Shown: positions 43,123 to 55,096 of the stretch, one piece after another
Numbering within the stretch: position 1 is the first letter of the stretch
How the letters are laid out: each line of letters starts with the position of its first letter
NCBI GenBank assembly: GCA_933207985.1
Contig: OW240914.1
Span: forward strand, 207,510,813-207,574,812
Direction of reading: 5' to 3'
DNA length: 64,000 bases
DNA from: Pelobates cultripes
Lineage: Eukaryota > Chordata > Amphibia > Anura > Pelobatidae
Made by a program: the position numbers and the translations under genes
The notes under the pieces: model-generated
The model's database searches: none
Told to the model about the DNA's origin: nothing
What the model saw: the letters and a program-made list of their open reading frames with translations, nothing else

Positions 43123-44127
43123 TTAACGACTGTGGACTAGGTACGTCCGACAAAAAAACAGTCGTTAAGGACCGCGGACGTACCTAGTATGTCCGCGGCA
43201 AATAGGAGCCCTGAACTTACCTGGACCGGCGATCCATGGCGATCACGGTCGGGAGGGACTGCTGAAAAGTACAAAAAATTTTTTTTTATATATATATTAT
43301 ATATGTATAATATATTATAAAATAATTAAAGTATTTTATAATATATTATACATATATAATACATATATATGATTTCATACACATATATCTCAAAATACAC
43401 ATATAATAAAATCATTTATATGCATTATATATGTATAATATATTATAAAGTGCTCTAATTATAATATATTATACATATACAGGAAATAAAATGACTACCC
43501 AAAAGTTTGACAAAGACTGGTGGTAGAATTAGTGCATGGAATGTGTTAAAATAATAAAATTTAAAAAATACCCTAGGGTGTCTACTTTTCAAAAATATAT
43601 GGTTTGATGGGGGTAAATTACATTACAAACTAGACATGGGTGCATGATGACCATCTGTGAAAATTCCAAGTTGGAAAACTGGAATGCGCACTCTCCAAAT
43701 AAGGTTTTTTAGCCCCCCAGAGACCCTGACACACCTGTACATGGGTGGTATCACTGTACTCAGGAGATGTTGCTGAACACATATTGGGGTGTCCTTTGCA
43801 GTAACTCTTAAAGTTCTCCGTAAATGTATTCTTAAATTGCTATGTGTGTCAAAAAAATCACAAATTATTATTATTTTGTCAAAATTTGGCATAGATTTGT
43901 GGTAAAATGGTTGTATGAAAAGACTCAAAATACCCCAAGTTTAATACCTTAGGTTGTCTTATTTTAAAAAATATATACATGTGAAGGGTTATTCAGGAAT
44001 TCCTGACCGATATTAGTGTTACAATGTAACTTACGTTAACTTTTGAAAAAAAATGTAGAAATGTAAAAACAGCCCTGGTCCCAATCGGTAAGAAAATTGA
44101 AAAGTGGTCTGGTCACTAAGAGGTTAA
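43123..44127. mobile_element. TTAA-flanked non-autonomous DNA element, about 1.0 kb
   Basis: TTAACGACTGTGGACTAGG begins at 43123 and GGTCACTAAGAGGTTAA ends at 44127. The left end contains a hairpin-like pair, GGACTAGGTACGTCC with GGACGTACCTAGTATGTCC. An AT-rich set of palindromes (TATATTATATATGTATAA type) fills 43280-43480. The segment from about 43500 (GACACACCTGTACATGGG, GGTATCACTGTACTCAGG) is a repeat type I recall from frog genomes. No transposase is present. Confidence 0.6.
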
Positions 44128-45721
44128 AGGAATTTATGGCTAGTAGTGGCAAGGGGGGAATGGTTGAGCAGACGTGGAATTTGTCTGATTAAATTACAAT
44201 ATTTGCCAACCAGAATACTATTAGCCAGATTATTAATAATTACATGTAGCTGCAAGTACAAAATTACAAAATTATACATTAGTATACTATCGGTGCAAAT
44301 AGTAACATTGTTATAATGTAGCAACTAAGATGAAAAATTGTAGAATAGCTTCTGATTCTTAGTCTGTACCCTTAAACTGCAGTCTTCAATTTAAATGGGG
44401 CTTCTTGCAGGGATGGATGTAAAACTGGCCCTTTAAACTGAGCGAAGTTGATCTAAAAACGAATGAAGAAACTGAGAAAATGGTTTGGATGAACTATTTT
44501 TTTTTCTGTCCAGATGCATTTCAAAATTGTAAATGAAAATTTCAGTGGCGTCGAAGTCTAATTTATACACAAAGACTTTGTCGCATACTCGTGCATTAGA
44601 ATGCAGAGTTGTTACGTCTCTGCCAGCACTTAGAAGATGGCGGTGCCATGAATATGGATCCGACTTCATGAAGATTAGCAAAGTTAAAGGTAAAGGGGGG
44701 TAATTTTGGAGCAAAGAAATATGGAAAGGGAAAAGTTAGGAGTTGAAAAAGTAAGGGAGGGGTTGTAAAAAAAATTGTATGTGTGACAGAGCTGTTTTAA
44801 TAATATATAATAACAATAAAATAATACATTTAACTTTTCAATAAACAATAATGCATTTGGCAAACTACCGGTAAATAGCTTTTAGTAAAGTGTGAATTGA
44901 AGTATTGCACAAGACAGTTTTAAATGGCTATAATCTTGCCAAAAATCACCATTAATTTACATTTAATAAACACTGTGCATTACTAAAGAGATGCAGCACA
45001 TTGAAATGTGACCTCATTAACTGCGTTTAAAACTGGGGTTGGACAGTCTGTACTCTAAACATAAAACCAATATCGTTTTGCAATTTGTCCTTGTTAGGAT
45101 AATGTGACAGGTAGAAATACCGGGGAATGTTTCTGTGATAAATGGGCTGTGAAATGTTTGAGCCCGGACAGGTCATGGGAATACATCCTGTAATTATAAT
45201 AGAATTTGAGGCACAATTAAAAACGATAACGCAACAAAACAAATTTAATTAAAAAAAAACCAAATCAAACTGATTTAGACATTCTTTATAGTGTTATATG
45301 TTAATGTCAATAATGACAAGATTTTAAGAGCAAAATAAAGTGAAATTCTAGCATTTCGAAAATAGAAAACACACAATTGCAAGAGTTTGTTACAACCAAA
45401 TTCTCACAAATAAAAAAAAAAATTCATTGAATTATGAAAAAATTTATATCAATTTATTTTGTGATCAGGAATTTTACAAATTGTTTAATATTGAACCAGT
45501 TTCAATATATGAGACTCAATGAAAAGGTCAACACTTCATCAACTCTTCTGAGGTCAATAAAAAGAGTATCATTTACTTAATAACATCATTAATACCATCA
45601 TTAATAACATCATTAATAACATCATTACAACCTCACTATCACTTCTACTACTGCTACTAATGTTTGGAAACCTAAAACAAACAAATGGTGGAGTAATAGC
45701 ATTTATCTTATGATTCTTAAA

Positions 45722-45724
<3 letters not shown>
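44128..45724. other. AT-rich intergenic DNA
   Basis: A 33-bp direct repeat (TAAATGGGGCTTCTTGCAGG plus neighbours) at 44392-44424 matches 43051-43083. A short (AATAACATCATT)n run is near 45580-45625. No gene is recognised. Confidence 0.45.

Positions 45725-45771
<47 letters not shown>
45725..45771. repeat. (TA)n microsatellite
   Basis: About 23 TA units. Confidence 0.95.
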
Positions 45772-45773
<2 letters not shown>

Positions 45774-48340
45774 CAGACTGACCTCTCATAAAAAATGAAA
45801 ATAATGTATTGAGCTAAATATTTATTAGACATATACGCAGACAGATATTTAGACAGATGTTTAGACATACATAATCTTTTTTGTTTATTAATAAATGTAA
45901 TTATAAATTTTTATGACTTCAGTAAGTGGGTTCATTTTCCTGCCATATGGATAGCTGTTTGATCTGCTCTTGAACGCAGATTTGAGAACTATAATTTTAA
46001 TTCCTCTAGTCTAGAAACTAGTCTCTTCACGGGGAAAGAAGATAGTGGTAAAAAATGTGGTATAGAGTGGGTGGAGATACCCTATTCCCTGCAGAGGAAT
46101 ACGTTGCTTCTGGAGGTCCAGGAGGAAGGGAGGGTATCAAGGTGTGCTAATGGGCAAGAAAAGTTGATAACAGAAATGTCTGTACAGAGGTATCACGATT
46201 ACTATAAGACCCAACATGCAGAACTATGTAACATAAGATAGAACATACAAAAAACAAGGACTTAGAATGGCCTTAGAATGGCCGCACTTAACGCAAATAA
46301 GAATGGTCAATATACTAGCCGAGGTCGGGGACACAGAAAGAGACACAATAAGGAAGTAAACCAAAGTTTAAGGATTTCAGAATAAGGGAAAGTCAAAATA
46401 CAGCCAAAGTCACATACCAAAAAGACCTAGAACAAAAATGCACTCTCTGACAACCAACTAGTGGAAACCACGACAGGGCACTGACAAAATGCTATTTTGT
46501 GTTTAAGTAACCCTCTTTAGGTTGTAATTGGTTGTACCTGGCCTCTGACTGCAAAACGTGAGTGCACGTGTATGACATGATGTCGCACGCATGTTAGCAC
46601 CATCTTTGTTGTGGGCGAAGGTAAGTTTTCTAATTAACCAGAACTGCATCGGCCGGCATCCCTAAGAACACCGCACTTGCTGGGGACTGGAACGAGAGGG
46701 GATCGGGCAGCGATCTGCCGCGACCCGGGTAAGTATAAAACATTTCCATTGGTATGGCTGCTTTGTTTATGTGGAGCCACGCTGACGAAAGAGCAGGGAA
46801 CAGTGACAAGAGGTTCCTTAGACTTCCAGTGTTATCTCGCTGAAGCTTTTTTAAATTCTTGTCTCATAAACAATAAAATATAAAAACACATAAGTCATCA
46901 AAACATAAAATGAATATTTAAGAGTAAAAATAGAGCAATGCAACAAAATTCCATTTTAATAACCAACTGGTATTCGTCATCTTAAAATAAATAGACACAT
47001 TCTTAATATAAACAGACAGTTAAATACACATACCTACAGTATTTTAGAAAAGAGTTTAGGATACAAGACAACGTACAATAAATGTATGCCTGCCAATAGC
47101 CAGATATGTAAGTTAAATCAAATATAAAAGTCAGAGACAGACACATTAACAAAAAGTTTTCCATACAATACACAATTCACATCAAAGGATTGACAAGATA
47201 TTATAGATATATATTGGCCTAGAAACCAAAAACCTCACTGTAACAAATCAACAGTAAAATGCTAAAAGAATCCACAAACATGATGTAATGATATGTATAT
47301 TCATAGAGAGAGAATTCCCTGAAAGCTAACACAACTGTTCAGTATAACTTAAAACAATTAACAAAGCCAAAATATTAGGGTGAAAAAATTAAGTATGAAA
47401 AAGTTATTAGAAATAAAATATGTATGTCTGTACTTAACAGAGAACTGTTAATTATAAGCCTGTTTACATATTCCCTATTTTAAACAAATATGTGAAGTCT
47501 GAATAATTAAATTAAATGTAGAAATCAATATCACAATATTTATCTCTTTCTGGAACTGAAAACGTCAATTACTGATCCCTATTTAGCATTGAACACAATA
47601 TTTTGAGGTGGAGAAGCAGAAACAATAGAGGGGATTTATCAAAGTGTTCTGATATTGATAACAAAGATGTGTGAGAAGAACTTGACAATGTTAGCCACCA
47701 CTGATACTGAAGTTCTCAGGACATGTTTATGGCCTTTCTCGCTTACAGTAGGAGTCAGGATACTCTTCAATATTGTTTGGAAAAGTTACCTATAATTCTA
47801 TAGACCTGCACTCTGATTTTACTTTGTTAGACAATAAATCCCATTTACAACGCATAATTCCATTTAATTTATTCTTTTCAGTGGACTAGTGTACATTTTC
47901 AACCCAACAACATTTGACAACTAATTGAATCACATGAAGCAAATCAGAAGTAGACAGTAAGAATTAGTTTACGCTTACCTGAGATGCATATTGGAACAAT
48001 GCAATCATTGATCTGTGTGCGGGTCTCATCACTCATAAACTGTCATCTCAAACAAATATTGGTAGCTGCAATATACAAAAAAAGAAAATAGGATGAGTAG
48101 GCCCCTATGCACTGTTAAAAAAGCAAAAGTGTAAGCTTATAATGGTGTATGAGTTCACTTCCTATTTGCACTGTGATGAAGCAGAAGATTATGTAAGAGC
48201 AAGCATAGACCTCTGTCAAAGATTAATGCTTAGTACATTTAGACATGATGCTGTAAATGAGCATTCCCTGTATTATTATGACAGTAAACATGACAAAGGT
48301 CCAAGCCAATGCAAGAACAGTCCTCATCTGCATCTTGGTG
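45772..48340. other. AT-rich intergenic DNA with one GC-richer repeat-like block
   Basis: 46185-46740 (ATCACGATTACTATAAGACC, GTGAGTGCACGTGTATGAC, TCGGGCAGCGATCTG) is richer in GC than its surroundings and looks like part of an interspersed element, but its ends and family are not clear. The rest shows nothing supported. Confidence 0.4.
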
Positions 48341-48745
48341 TTAAAGAAACACCCTGAGCACCATTACAACTTCATCTAAGTGAAGTTGGTTTAGCGCCAG
48401 GAGGTCCCTGGCTCATCTTTAAGGGGTAAACCATTCGCAAATAGTTAAACCCCAAAGCCATACTTTGCTGCCCCACTGCCTTTCCACTATCTGAAATCTT
48501 AGACAATGGAAGCCTGGGGCAGTCAGCTGACACTCTAATCCAATCATTATCTCCTAATTAATAAAAAGAGTATAAGGATAAAAGTGTTCCTTTATCTAAG
48601 ATTTCCAATGGCGGAAGCACCAGGGTGGTAGAATGATCTGGCACTGGAACATAGACTTTGGTGAGCCAGCACCGGGGAACTCTGGGCACCATTAAAACCA
48701 ATTCAATTAAACACAAACATTTTATTCCTGACCCTATAGTGTTAA
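48341..48745 (-). mobile_element. TTAA-flanked MITE, type 1-like
   Basis: TTAAAGAAACACCCTGAGCACC starts at 48341 and TTCCTGACCCTATAGTGTTAA ends at 48745, like the right end of the 1297-1820 element (CCTGACACTATAGTGTTCC). The middle is non-coding. Confidence 0.65.
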
Positions 48746-48965
48746 AAGCCCCTCCTTAGCCCCGTTAGAACGGGTTAAAACTCACCAAACACAGCGGGAT
48801 GGGGGCGGGGTCAAAGACCGTTTTGGCAAATCAGCACCTCCTCACAGAGATGCATTGAATTAATTAAGTAAATTTTTTTATTCCATTAAAATCAAGCGTC
48901 TCCATGCAGAGTGTGCAGCACTGCCCCAGGAAGCACCTCCAGTGGTCATCTGAGAAATAGCCACT
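48746..48965. mobile_element. Fragment of a type 1-like MITE
   Basis: TCCATGCAGAGTGTGCAGCA, CTGCCCCAGGAAGCACCT and CCACTGGAGG correspond to the interior of type 1 elements; it is cut off where the dispersed repeat at 48966 begins. Confidence 0.4.
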
Positions 48966-49148
48966 GGAGGCAGGGCTAGATTAAGATCCCAGTGGGCCTG
49001 GTGCTGACAATTATGATGGGGCCTAATTACAGAATCTTATCAACCAAAAACGTTAAAACAGTCATACCTCTCAAGCATCGTGTATTTGATGGAGATGGTA
49101 TTGGAGGGAAACTCAAAGGATGCAGCTATAAGAAAACACATACTCTAT
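48966..49148 (+). repeat. Dispersed repeat, copy 1 (inverse of 61257-61443)
   Basis: GGCAGGGCTAGATTAAGATC to AACACATACTCTATGC is the reverse complement, with scattered differences, of the sequence at 61257-61443. It includes GGCCTGGTGCTGACAATTAT and GGGCCTAATTACAGAATCTT. Family unknown. Confidence 0.75.
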
Positions 49149-49150
49149 GC

Positions 49151-49500
49151 CAGTGATGGCGAACCTATGGCACGCGTCCATAGGTTTGCCATCAATGCAG
49201 AGTAGGCACCTGCCTGCCCGAAACGGCAGGCGTCTACTCTGCTTTCTTGTCAGGGGGACCGGAAGCAGGGGGGAGGGATCGAGGAAGCAGCTCTCCTGTC
49301 CTCCCACGAGCTGTGTGGAACGTTGCCGCGCATTACTATGGTAACGCTCCACACAGCATCGCACGGGAGGACTGGAGAGCTGCAGGACCTGTCATCCTGT
49401 CCTCCATACTTACCACCACCGGACCACCAAAGGTAAGAAGAAGGGAGGGGGGGGGGATACTGATTTCATATGTATTTAATATGTTTAAAAATAAAATAAA
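49151..49500. mobile_element. hAT-like element end and GC-rich interior
   Basis: CAGTGATGGCGAACCTATGG is a terminus type I recognise from hAT-family non-autonomous elements of vertebrates. The interior has inverted pairs such as CACCTGCCTGCCC with GGCAGGCG, and ACGAGCTGTGTGGAACGTT with AACGCTCCACACAGC. The 8-bp flank CTCTATGC has no match at 51045-51060, so the right end there may belong to another element. Confidence 0.5.
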
Positions 49501-49519
49501 AATAAATTTAATGCATCTT

Positions 49520-49644
49520 CAACTACCCCCCACACACAGCACCCATACCCCCCTACACACAGCACCCCTACCGCCCACACACAGCACCCCTACCGCCCAC
49601 ACACACCACCCCTACCCCCACACACACCACCCCTACCCCCCACA
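49520..49644. repeat. CA-rich minisatellite left of the gap
   Basis: Units ACACACAGCACCCCTACCGCC repeat up to the Ns. The strand is opposite to that of the array right of the gap. Confidence 0.9.
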
Positions 49645-49744
49645 NNNNNNNNNNNNNNNNNNNNNNNNNNNNNNNNNNNNNNNNNNNNNNNNNNNNNNNN
49701 NNNNNNNNNNNNNNNNNNNNNNNNNNNNNNNNNNNNNNNNNNNN
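49645..49744. other. Assembly gap (100 N)
   Basis: Exactly 100 N, between complementary simple-sequence arrays; the gap length is probably nominal. Confidence 0.99.
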
Positions 49745-50640
49745 TGTGTCTGTGAGGGGTGTTGTGTGTGTGGGGGCAGTGCTGTGTGTGTGTGAGAGGT
49801 GCTGTGTATGTGAGGGGTGCAGTGTGTTAGAGGGGCAATGTGTAAGGGGTGGGGTGCAGTGTGTGAGGCAGTGGGTGTGTGAGAGGGGGAAGTGTGTATT
49901 TGTGTATGTAATCAGGGCAGGGGCACACAATGCTGCTAGCCCTGTGTGACAGGTGCAGTGTGTGTGTGTGTGAAGGGTGCTGTGTGTGAGAGGTGCCGTG
50001 TGTGAGAGGTACTGTGTGTGTGAGGGGTGTTGTGTGTGTGGGGGCAGTGCTGTGTGTGTGTGAGAGGTGCTGTGTATGTGAGGGGTGCAGTGTGTTAGAG
50101 GGGCAATGTGTAAGGGGTGGGGTGCAGTGTGTGTGTGAGGCAGTGGGTGTGTGAGAGGGGGCAGTGTGTATCTGTGTGTGTAATCAGGGAAGGGGCACAC
50201 AATGCTGCTAGCCCTGTGTGATAGGTGCAGTGTGTGTGTGTGAAGGGCGAAGTGTGTGAGAGGTGCTGTGTGTGAGAAGTGCTGTGTGTAAGATGTTCTG
50301 TGTGTGAGAGGGGTGCTGTGTGAGGAGTGCAATATGTGTGAGGGGTGCTGTGAGTGTTGAGGGGTGCTGTGAGTGTTGAGGGGTGCTGTGTGTGTTGAGG
50401 GGTGCTGTGTGTGTGTGTTGAGGGGTGTTGTGTGTGAGGGGTGCTGTGTGTGTGAGGGGTGGTGTGAGTGTGTGTGGAGGCAGTGTGTGAGAGGGGCAAT
50501 GTGTGAGGGGTGGGGTGCAGTGTGTGTGGCAGTGGGTGTGTGAGGAGGGCAGTGTGTGTGTGTGTGGGGTACAGTGTGTGTGGGGGTCAGTGTGCGTGGG
50601 AGAAGGGTAGTGTGTGTGTGTGTGAGGGGTTCATAGAGTC
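49745..50640. repeat. GT-rich minisatellite right of the gap, with ~260-bp higher-order duplication
   Basis: Units such as TGTGTGTGAGGGGTGCTGTG fill the region. A longer block ending in TGTAATCAGGGNAGGGGCAC, AATGCTGCTAGCCCTGTGTG occurs twice (to about 49950 and to about 50221), so about 270 bp was duplicated. His/Thr-rich frames on the minus strand (for example 49568-50332) are repeat artefacts. Confidence 0.9.
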
Positions 50641-51052
50641 TATGTTGTGTGTAGGTGGGCGAGATGTCTCCCCCTCCCTTTGCTGCAAGCCCTGGTGGTC
50701 CAGAGGTGGCACTTTCACTTTAGCCTGCAGCTGCTCCGGCTGCAAGTTGACTCTCCTGGTAACTCCGACCAGCCTGCTCACGGGAGGAACACAGAGCCTC
50801 CAAGGCCCTTTCCTCCCTCTGCTGGAACTAAGTGCCAGTGGTCTGGTGAGGGAGATGTTTGATCTCCTCACGGCCCGAGTGGGCTCACAGCAAGGCTGGC
50901 TCTGCATGGGTCGGCAGGTGAGATGAAAGGATCTTTCCTGCCAGCCTGCACATGTCGGGCCACTGGGCATTTTATGCAGAAGCCACCACCACCCACCTGA
51001 AACCCAGAATTGCTTACTAGTTGGCGGTAGGGACCAGGTTGACGACCCCTGT
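50641..51052. mobile_element. hAT-like element right part
   Basis: GC-rich non-coding text (CCAGAGGTGGCACTTTCAC) leads to GGTAGGGACCAGGTTGACGA, CCCCTG at the right end, whose complement CAGGGGTCGTCAACCTGG is a common hAT-type terminus. Pairing with the left end at 49151 is uncertain. Confidence 0.45.
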
Positions 51053-51276
51053 GTTAGATCATAATAATGAAAAATAAAGTTGATTCACTCTATGTGGATG
51101 ACAAGTCAAGTGCTTCCAAGTGGAAACTGCACTTGTCATATGTATGGAACTGTTTTAAAGCCAATGGAGGCCAAATGTCAATATGGCAGACCCTTTAAAA
51201 TCCCATGATGCTTCGACAACCTTATGTTGGCAAAGCATCTGGGGCCTGAAGTTCCACAATATTTGGCTTCCCTGGT

Positions 51277-51620
51277 TTAAAGGGACACTCTAGTTGCCAG
51301 AACCATTACAGCTTAATGTAGTGGTTCTGTTGTTTATAGCCTGATTCTGCAGACTTTTAAATGTAAACACAGCCTTTTCAAAGAAAAGGGAAAGCATTGG
51401 TTTGGCTAAGATCATCAAGATTGATGAGCTCAGCCATGGAGGTAGGGCCAGCAATGACAAGACCAGCACAGCCTGGATAAAAAGGTTTCCCATGCGATCG
51501 GAGGGGAACTAGCACCTCAACACACACACTCACAGACAGATACACACACATACTGACAGATGCACACTTACCCACTTGACACACACTCTTTGACTGATAG
51601 AGACACACTCATAAGCGAGT
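51277..51620 (+). mobile_element. Type 1-like TTAA MITE, right end missing
   Basis: TTAAAGGGACACTCTAGTTG, CCAGAACCATTACAGCTTAA and GCCTTTTCAAAGAAAAGGG match the start of type 1 elements. It runs into CA-rich simple sequence at about 51515, and no right TTAA end is found. Confidence 0.6.
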
Positions 51621-52080
51621 GCGCTGGATTTTGTATGCTGTATATATTGGCCCCAGAAGCACCCTATAATGTATGCATGTTCAGGTGAGTGCAGCCCTCT
51701 TGGTTTCATTTATATATTTAGGAGTCCAGGCCAACTTCTTGGTTTTGCACCCCTCCCTGTCACAAGTGCCTCATTCCAGGATCCTATTTAGCCTTGACCT
51801 GCAGAGAGTCCCAGGAGGAAGTAGTTCCTAAGTAAGTGGATTTAACTCATAAGGGCAGGCATTAGGCTGCTAGAGTAGGACCCGCCAAGAATGGGGTACA
51901 TTGACGTTGTGGCAGGCTTATGCAATATATGATCATATAATGTAACTAAACCCCCATTATTTTTTGCTAGCTGAGGTGTTTTTAAATAAAACTATTACAA
52001 TCGGTGAGATTTGAAATTATTGTTTAGTGAGTAAGCAAGTGCGCTGGATTGTGTATTTCGTATGTTGAGACACACTCATT
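51620..52080. repeat. Segment flanked by 25-bp direct repeats
   Basis: AGTGCGCTGGATTTTGTATG at 51617-51636 recurs as AGTGCGCTGGATTGTGTATT at 52040-52059. The enclosed ~420 bp is non-coding with GTGAGTGCAGCCCTCTTGG. It may be a tandemly repeated or inserted interspersed element. Confidence 0.4.
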
Positions 52081-52370
52081 GACAGACACATACACACCCA
52101 CTGATTTGACACACTGACAGACAAACACTTACTCTTGGCTGACACACACACTTACTCTTACTGACAGACAGACACAGTCAGACACACACACACACAGACA
52201 CACACACACACACACAGACAGTCACTGACAGACACACTTACTCTCACTGACACACACACAATGATAGACACACAGTGACTGACAGAACCCTCACTTTTAC
52301 TGACAGACACAAACTCTCAATGACAGACCCACTTACACATTTACTCATTCTTGCAGACACACTCACAAAT
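52075..52370. repeat. (ACACTGACAGAC)n-like microsatellite
   Basis: Degenerate GACACACAC / CTGACAGACA units, like the stretch at 51515-51605. Confidence 0.85.
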
Positions 52371-53647
52371 TAATTGTATTTTACATTGATGTATTTATTT
52401 TTTTAGGCCATCAGGCCTCACTAACTTTAGCAGTCTTCTGCCTGGACTCCAGTTGCCTTGATGTTCTTCCTGCTCCTCTCTCCTCCCTTGCGCGGTTTAG
52501 TGATGTGGGGTCGAAATGACATCACATTCTGGCGCTTGGCATCATCACAGAGGGAGCGCGAGGGAGCCGAAATGTGCAGGAAGAACCACACAGCTGATAG
52601 AGCTCCCTCACCACCGGCTGCCTCTCTCTCCCCCCCTGAGCTCGATATGTATCAGCAGGGTAGGCAGGTGCCTACTCTGCATTGCTGAAAAGGCGCCGAT
52701 CTGGGGGCACCCTTGGCCACCTCATTGCATCCGGCCTGTGCAAAATGCCGCCACTGTCCAAGTGCCACCTGGGGCTATTGCTCCACACTATCCTATGGAG
52801 GGGGCAATGGCCAAGTCATTTTCTTCAACCCAGACACCAACATACAAATGCATATTACCAGACACTCGTATGTGCCTGTGCCGCAGACAAAGATCTGTAC
52901 TCTCAGATAGACACATAGATACACACACTCTCTTATGAACATACAGCAGCACTAACCCACACTATGATTCATTAACCTAAACTTGCAGCATTAACACTGT
53001 GCATTAGCCTTTTCATCTGCAGCATTAAATCTGTTAGGTGAATCAGACATTTGCTTGGAGCGCTAAGTAGTGGATAACCGCTCCCATTATTAGATACTGG
53101 ATCCCATAATGTCTACTTATTGGCTGATTTACGACAGTTTTCCATCCCCAGTACTACTCATTAACACATTAGCTACCACTTACTTACTACCACTTAAAAA
53201 TGATGACCAAACTGTGAACTTTGCAAAAACGACTGAAGTAATTCACTGGATTTTGTCCAGTTGGATAAAATGTGGTGCAAAGAAATAAATTTGGTCGGCT
53301 TGAGTGTATCTGCAGCAATCGTCCAGATTCATTCTGTGTCTGGATTAAAATTGGAAGATTCACAAAAATTTACACAAATATTCACGAAGCACAGAATTTA
53401 ATAATGTTCGGGGCCAAATGCATCCAGCAGGATGCATATTCGCAAAGTATCATTCACTTGCTTCCATGCAGGCAAATGATAATTTTAGGTACTATTTGTC
53501 TGCTGATGTTTTTCAGAACAGAAAATGTTTTAGTCTTTCTCCATAACTAAAATCTTCCATTCTCTTTATTAATTTTATAGCCTGCCGCTGCATTTTTTCT
53601 AGTGCCAACAACCTTCTTTACAACAGGTGCCCAAAATTAAACAGCAT
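52371..53647. other. Intergenic DNA, mostly unrecognised
   Basis: TAGGCAGGTGCCTACTCTGC near 52660 is a palindromic fragment also seen in inverse near 49199-49243 (AGAGTAGGCACCTGCC), so a piece of the hAT-like interior recurs here. Frames over 52458-52938 follow GC-rich repeat text and have no motif. Confidence 0.4.
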
Positions 53648-53741
53648 TGAAACATAGAAACATAGAATGTGACGGCAGATAAGAACCATTCGGCCCATCT
53701 AGTCTGCCCAATTTTCTAAATACTTTCATTAGTCCCTAGCC

Positions 53742-55074
53742 TTATCTTATAGTTAGGATAGCCTTATGCCTATCCCATGCATGCTTAAACTCCTTTACTG
53801 TGTTAACCTCTACCACTTCGGCTGGAAGGTTATTCCATGCATCCGCTACCCTCTCAGTAAAGTAATACTTCCTGATATTATTTTTAAACCTTTGCCCCTC
53901 TAATTTAAGACTATGTCCTCTTGTTGTGGTAGTTTTTCTTCTTTTAAATATAGTCTCCTCCTTTACTGTGTTGATTCCCTTTATATATTTAAATGTTTCT
54001 ATCATATCCCCCCTGTCTCGTCTTTCCTCCAAGCTATACATGTTAAGATCCTTTAACCTTTCCTGGTAAGTTTTATCCCGCAATCCATGAACCAGTTAAG
54101 TAGCCCTTCTCTGAACCCTCTCTAAGGTATCAATATCCTTCTGAAGATACGGTCTCCAGTACTGTGTACAATACTCCAAGTGAGGTCTCACCAGTGTTCT
54201 GTACAATGGCATGAGCACTTCCCTCTTTCTACTGCTAATACCTCTCCCTATACAACCAAGCATTCTGCTAGCATTTCCTGCTGCTCTATTACATTGTCTG
54301 CCTACCTTTTAAGTCATCAGAAATAATCACCCCTAAATCCCTTTCCTCATATGTTGAGGTTAGGACTCTATCAAATATTCTGTACTTTGCCCTTGGGTTT
54401 TTACGTCCAAGATGCATTATTTTGCACTTATCCACATTAAATGTCAGTTGCCACAATTCTGACCATTTTTCTAGTTTACCTAAATCATTTGTCATTTGGC
54501 TTATCCCTCCTGGAACATCAACCCTGTTACATATCTTAGTATCATCAGCAAAAATACATACCTTACCATCAAGACCTTCTGCAATATCACTAATAAAAGT
54601 ATTAAAGAGAATGGGTCCAAGTACAGATCCCTGAGGTACCCCACTGGTGACAAGCCCAAGCTTCGAATATAGTCCATTGACTACAACCCTCTGTTGCCTG
54701 TCACTCAGCCACTGCTTTACCCATTCAACAATATTGGAATCCAAACTTAAAGATTGCAATTTATTGATAAGCTTTCTGTGTGCAACAATGTCAAAAGCCT
54801 TACTGAAATCTAGGTAAGCAATGTCTACTGCACCACCCTGATCTATTATTTTAGTTACCCAATCAAAAAAATCAATAGCATACACGGCCACCCCTCCCCC
54901 TTTCTTGCCTTCCCTGTCTTTTCTATATAAAGAGTTCCCTGGTATTGCTATGTCCCAGTCATTTTTCTTATTATGCCATGTCTCAGTAACAGGGACTAAA
55001 TCTACATTATCAGTTGCCATTATTGCCACAAGTTCATGGATCTTATTCCGTAAACTGCGAGCATTTGTAGTCAT
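53742..55074 (-). pseudogene. CR1 ORF2 remnant: endonuclease start fused to reverse transcriptase
   Basis: The frame opens with MTTNARSLRNKIHELVAI and VDLVPVTETWHN, the first blocks of the APE-like endonuclease (the Asn of NARS and Glu of TETW are metal-site residues). At about residue 68, after GKKGGGVAVYAI, it jumps in frame to DFFDWVTKIIDQGG of the RT, so the rest of the endonuclease and the RT N-terminus are deleted. The RT then has YLDFSKAFDIV, VTSGVPQGSVLGPILFN and IFADDTKICN, all near consensus. A frame change near 54289 and a stop near 54095 separate the C-terminal part (YSLEERRDRGDMIETFKY, AWNNLPAEVVE). Catalytic RT residues are intact but the protein is not. Confidence 0.86.
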
Positions 55075-55096
55075 GACTCTAAGCTTATAATTTTTT

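Noticed and set aside
49568..50499. His/Thr-rich minus-strand frames up to 254 codons
   Set aside because: Translation of GT/CA repeats; one even spans the run of N.
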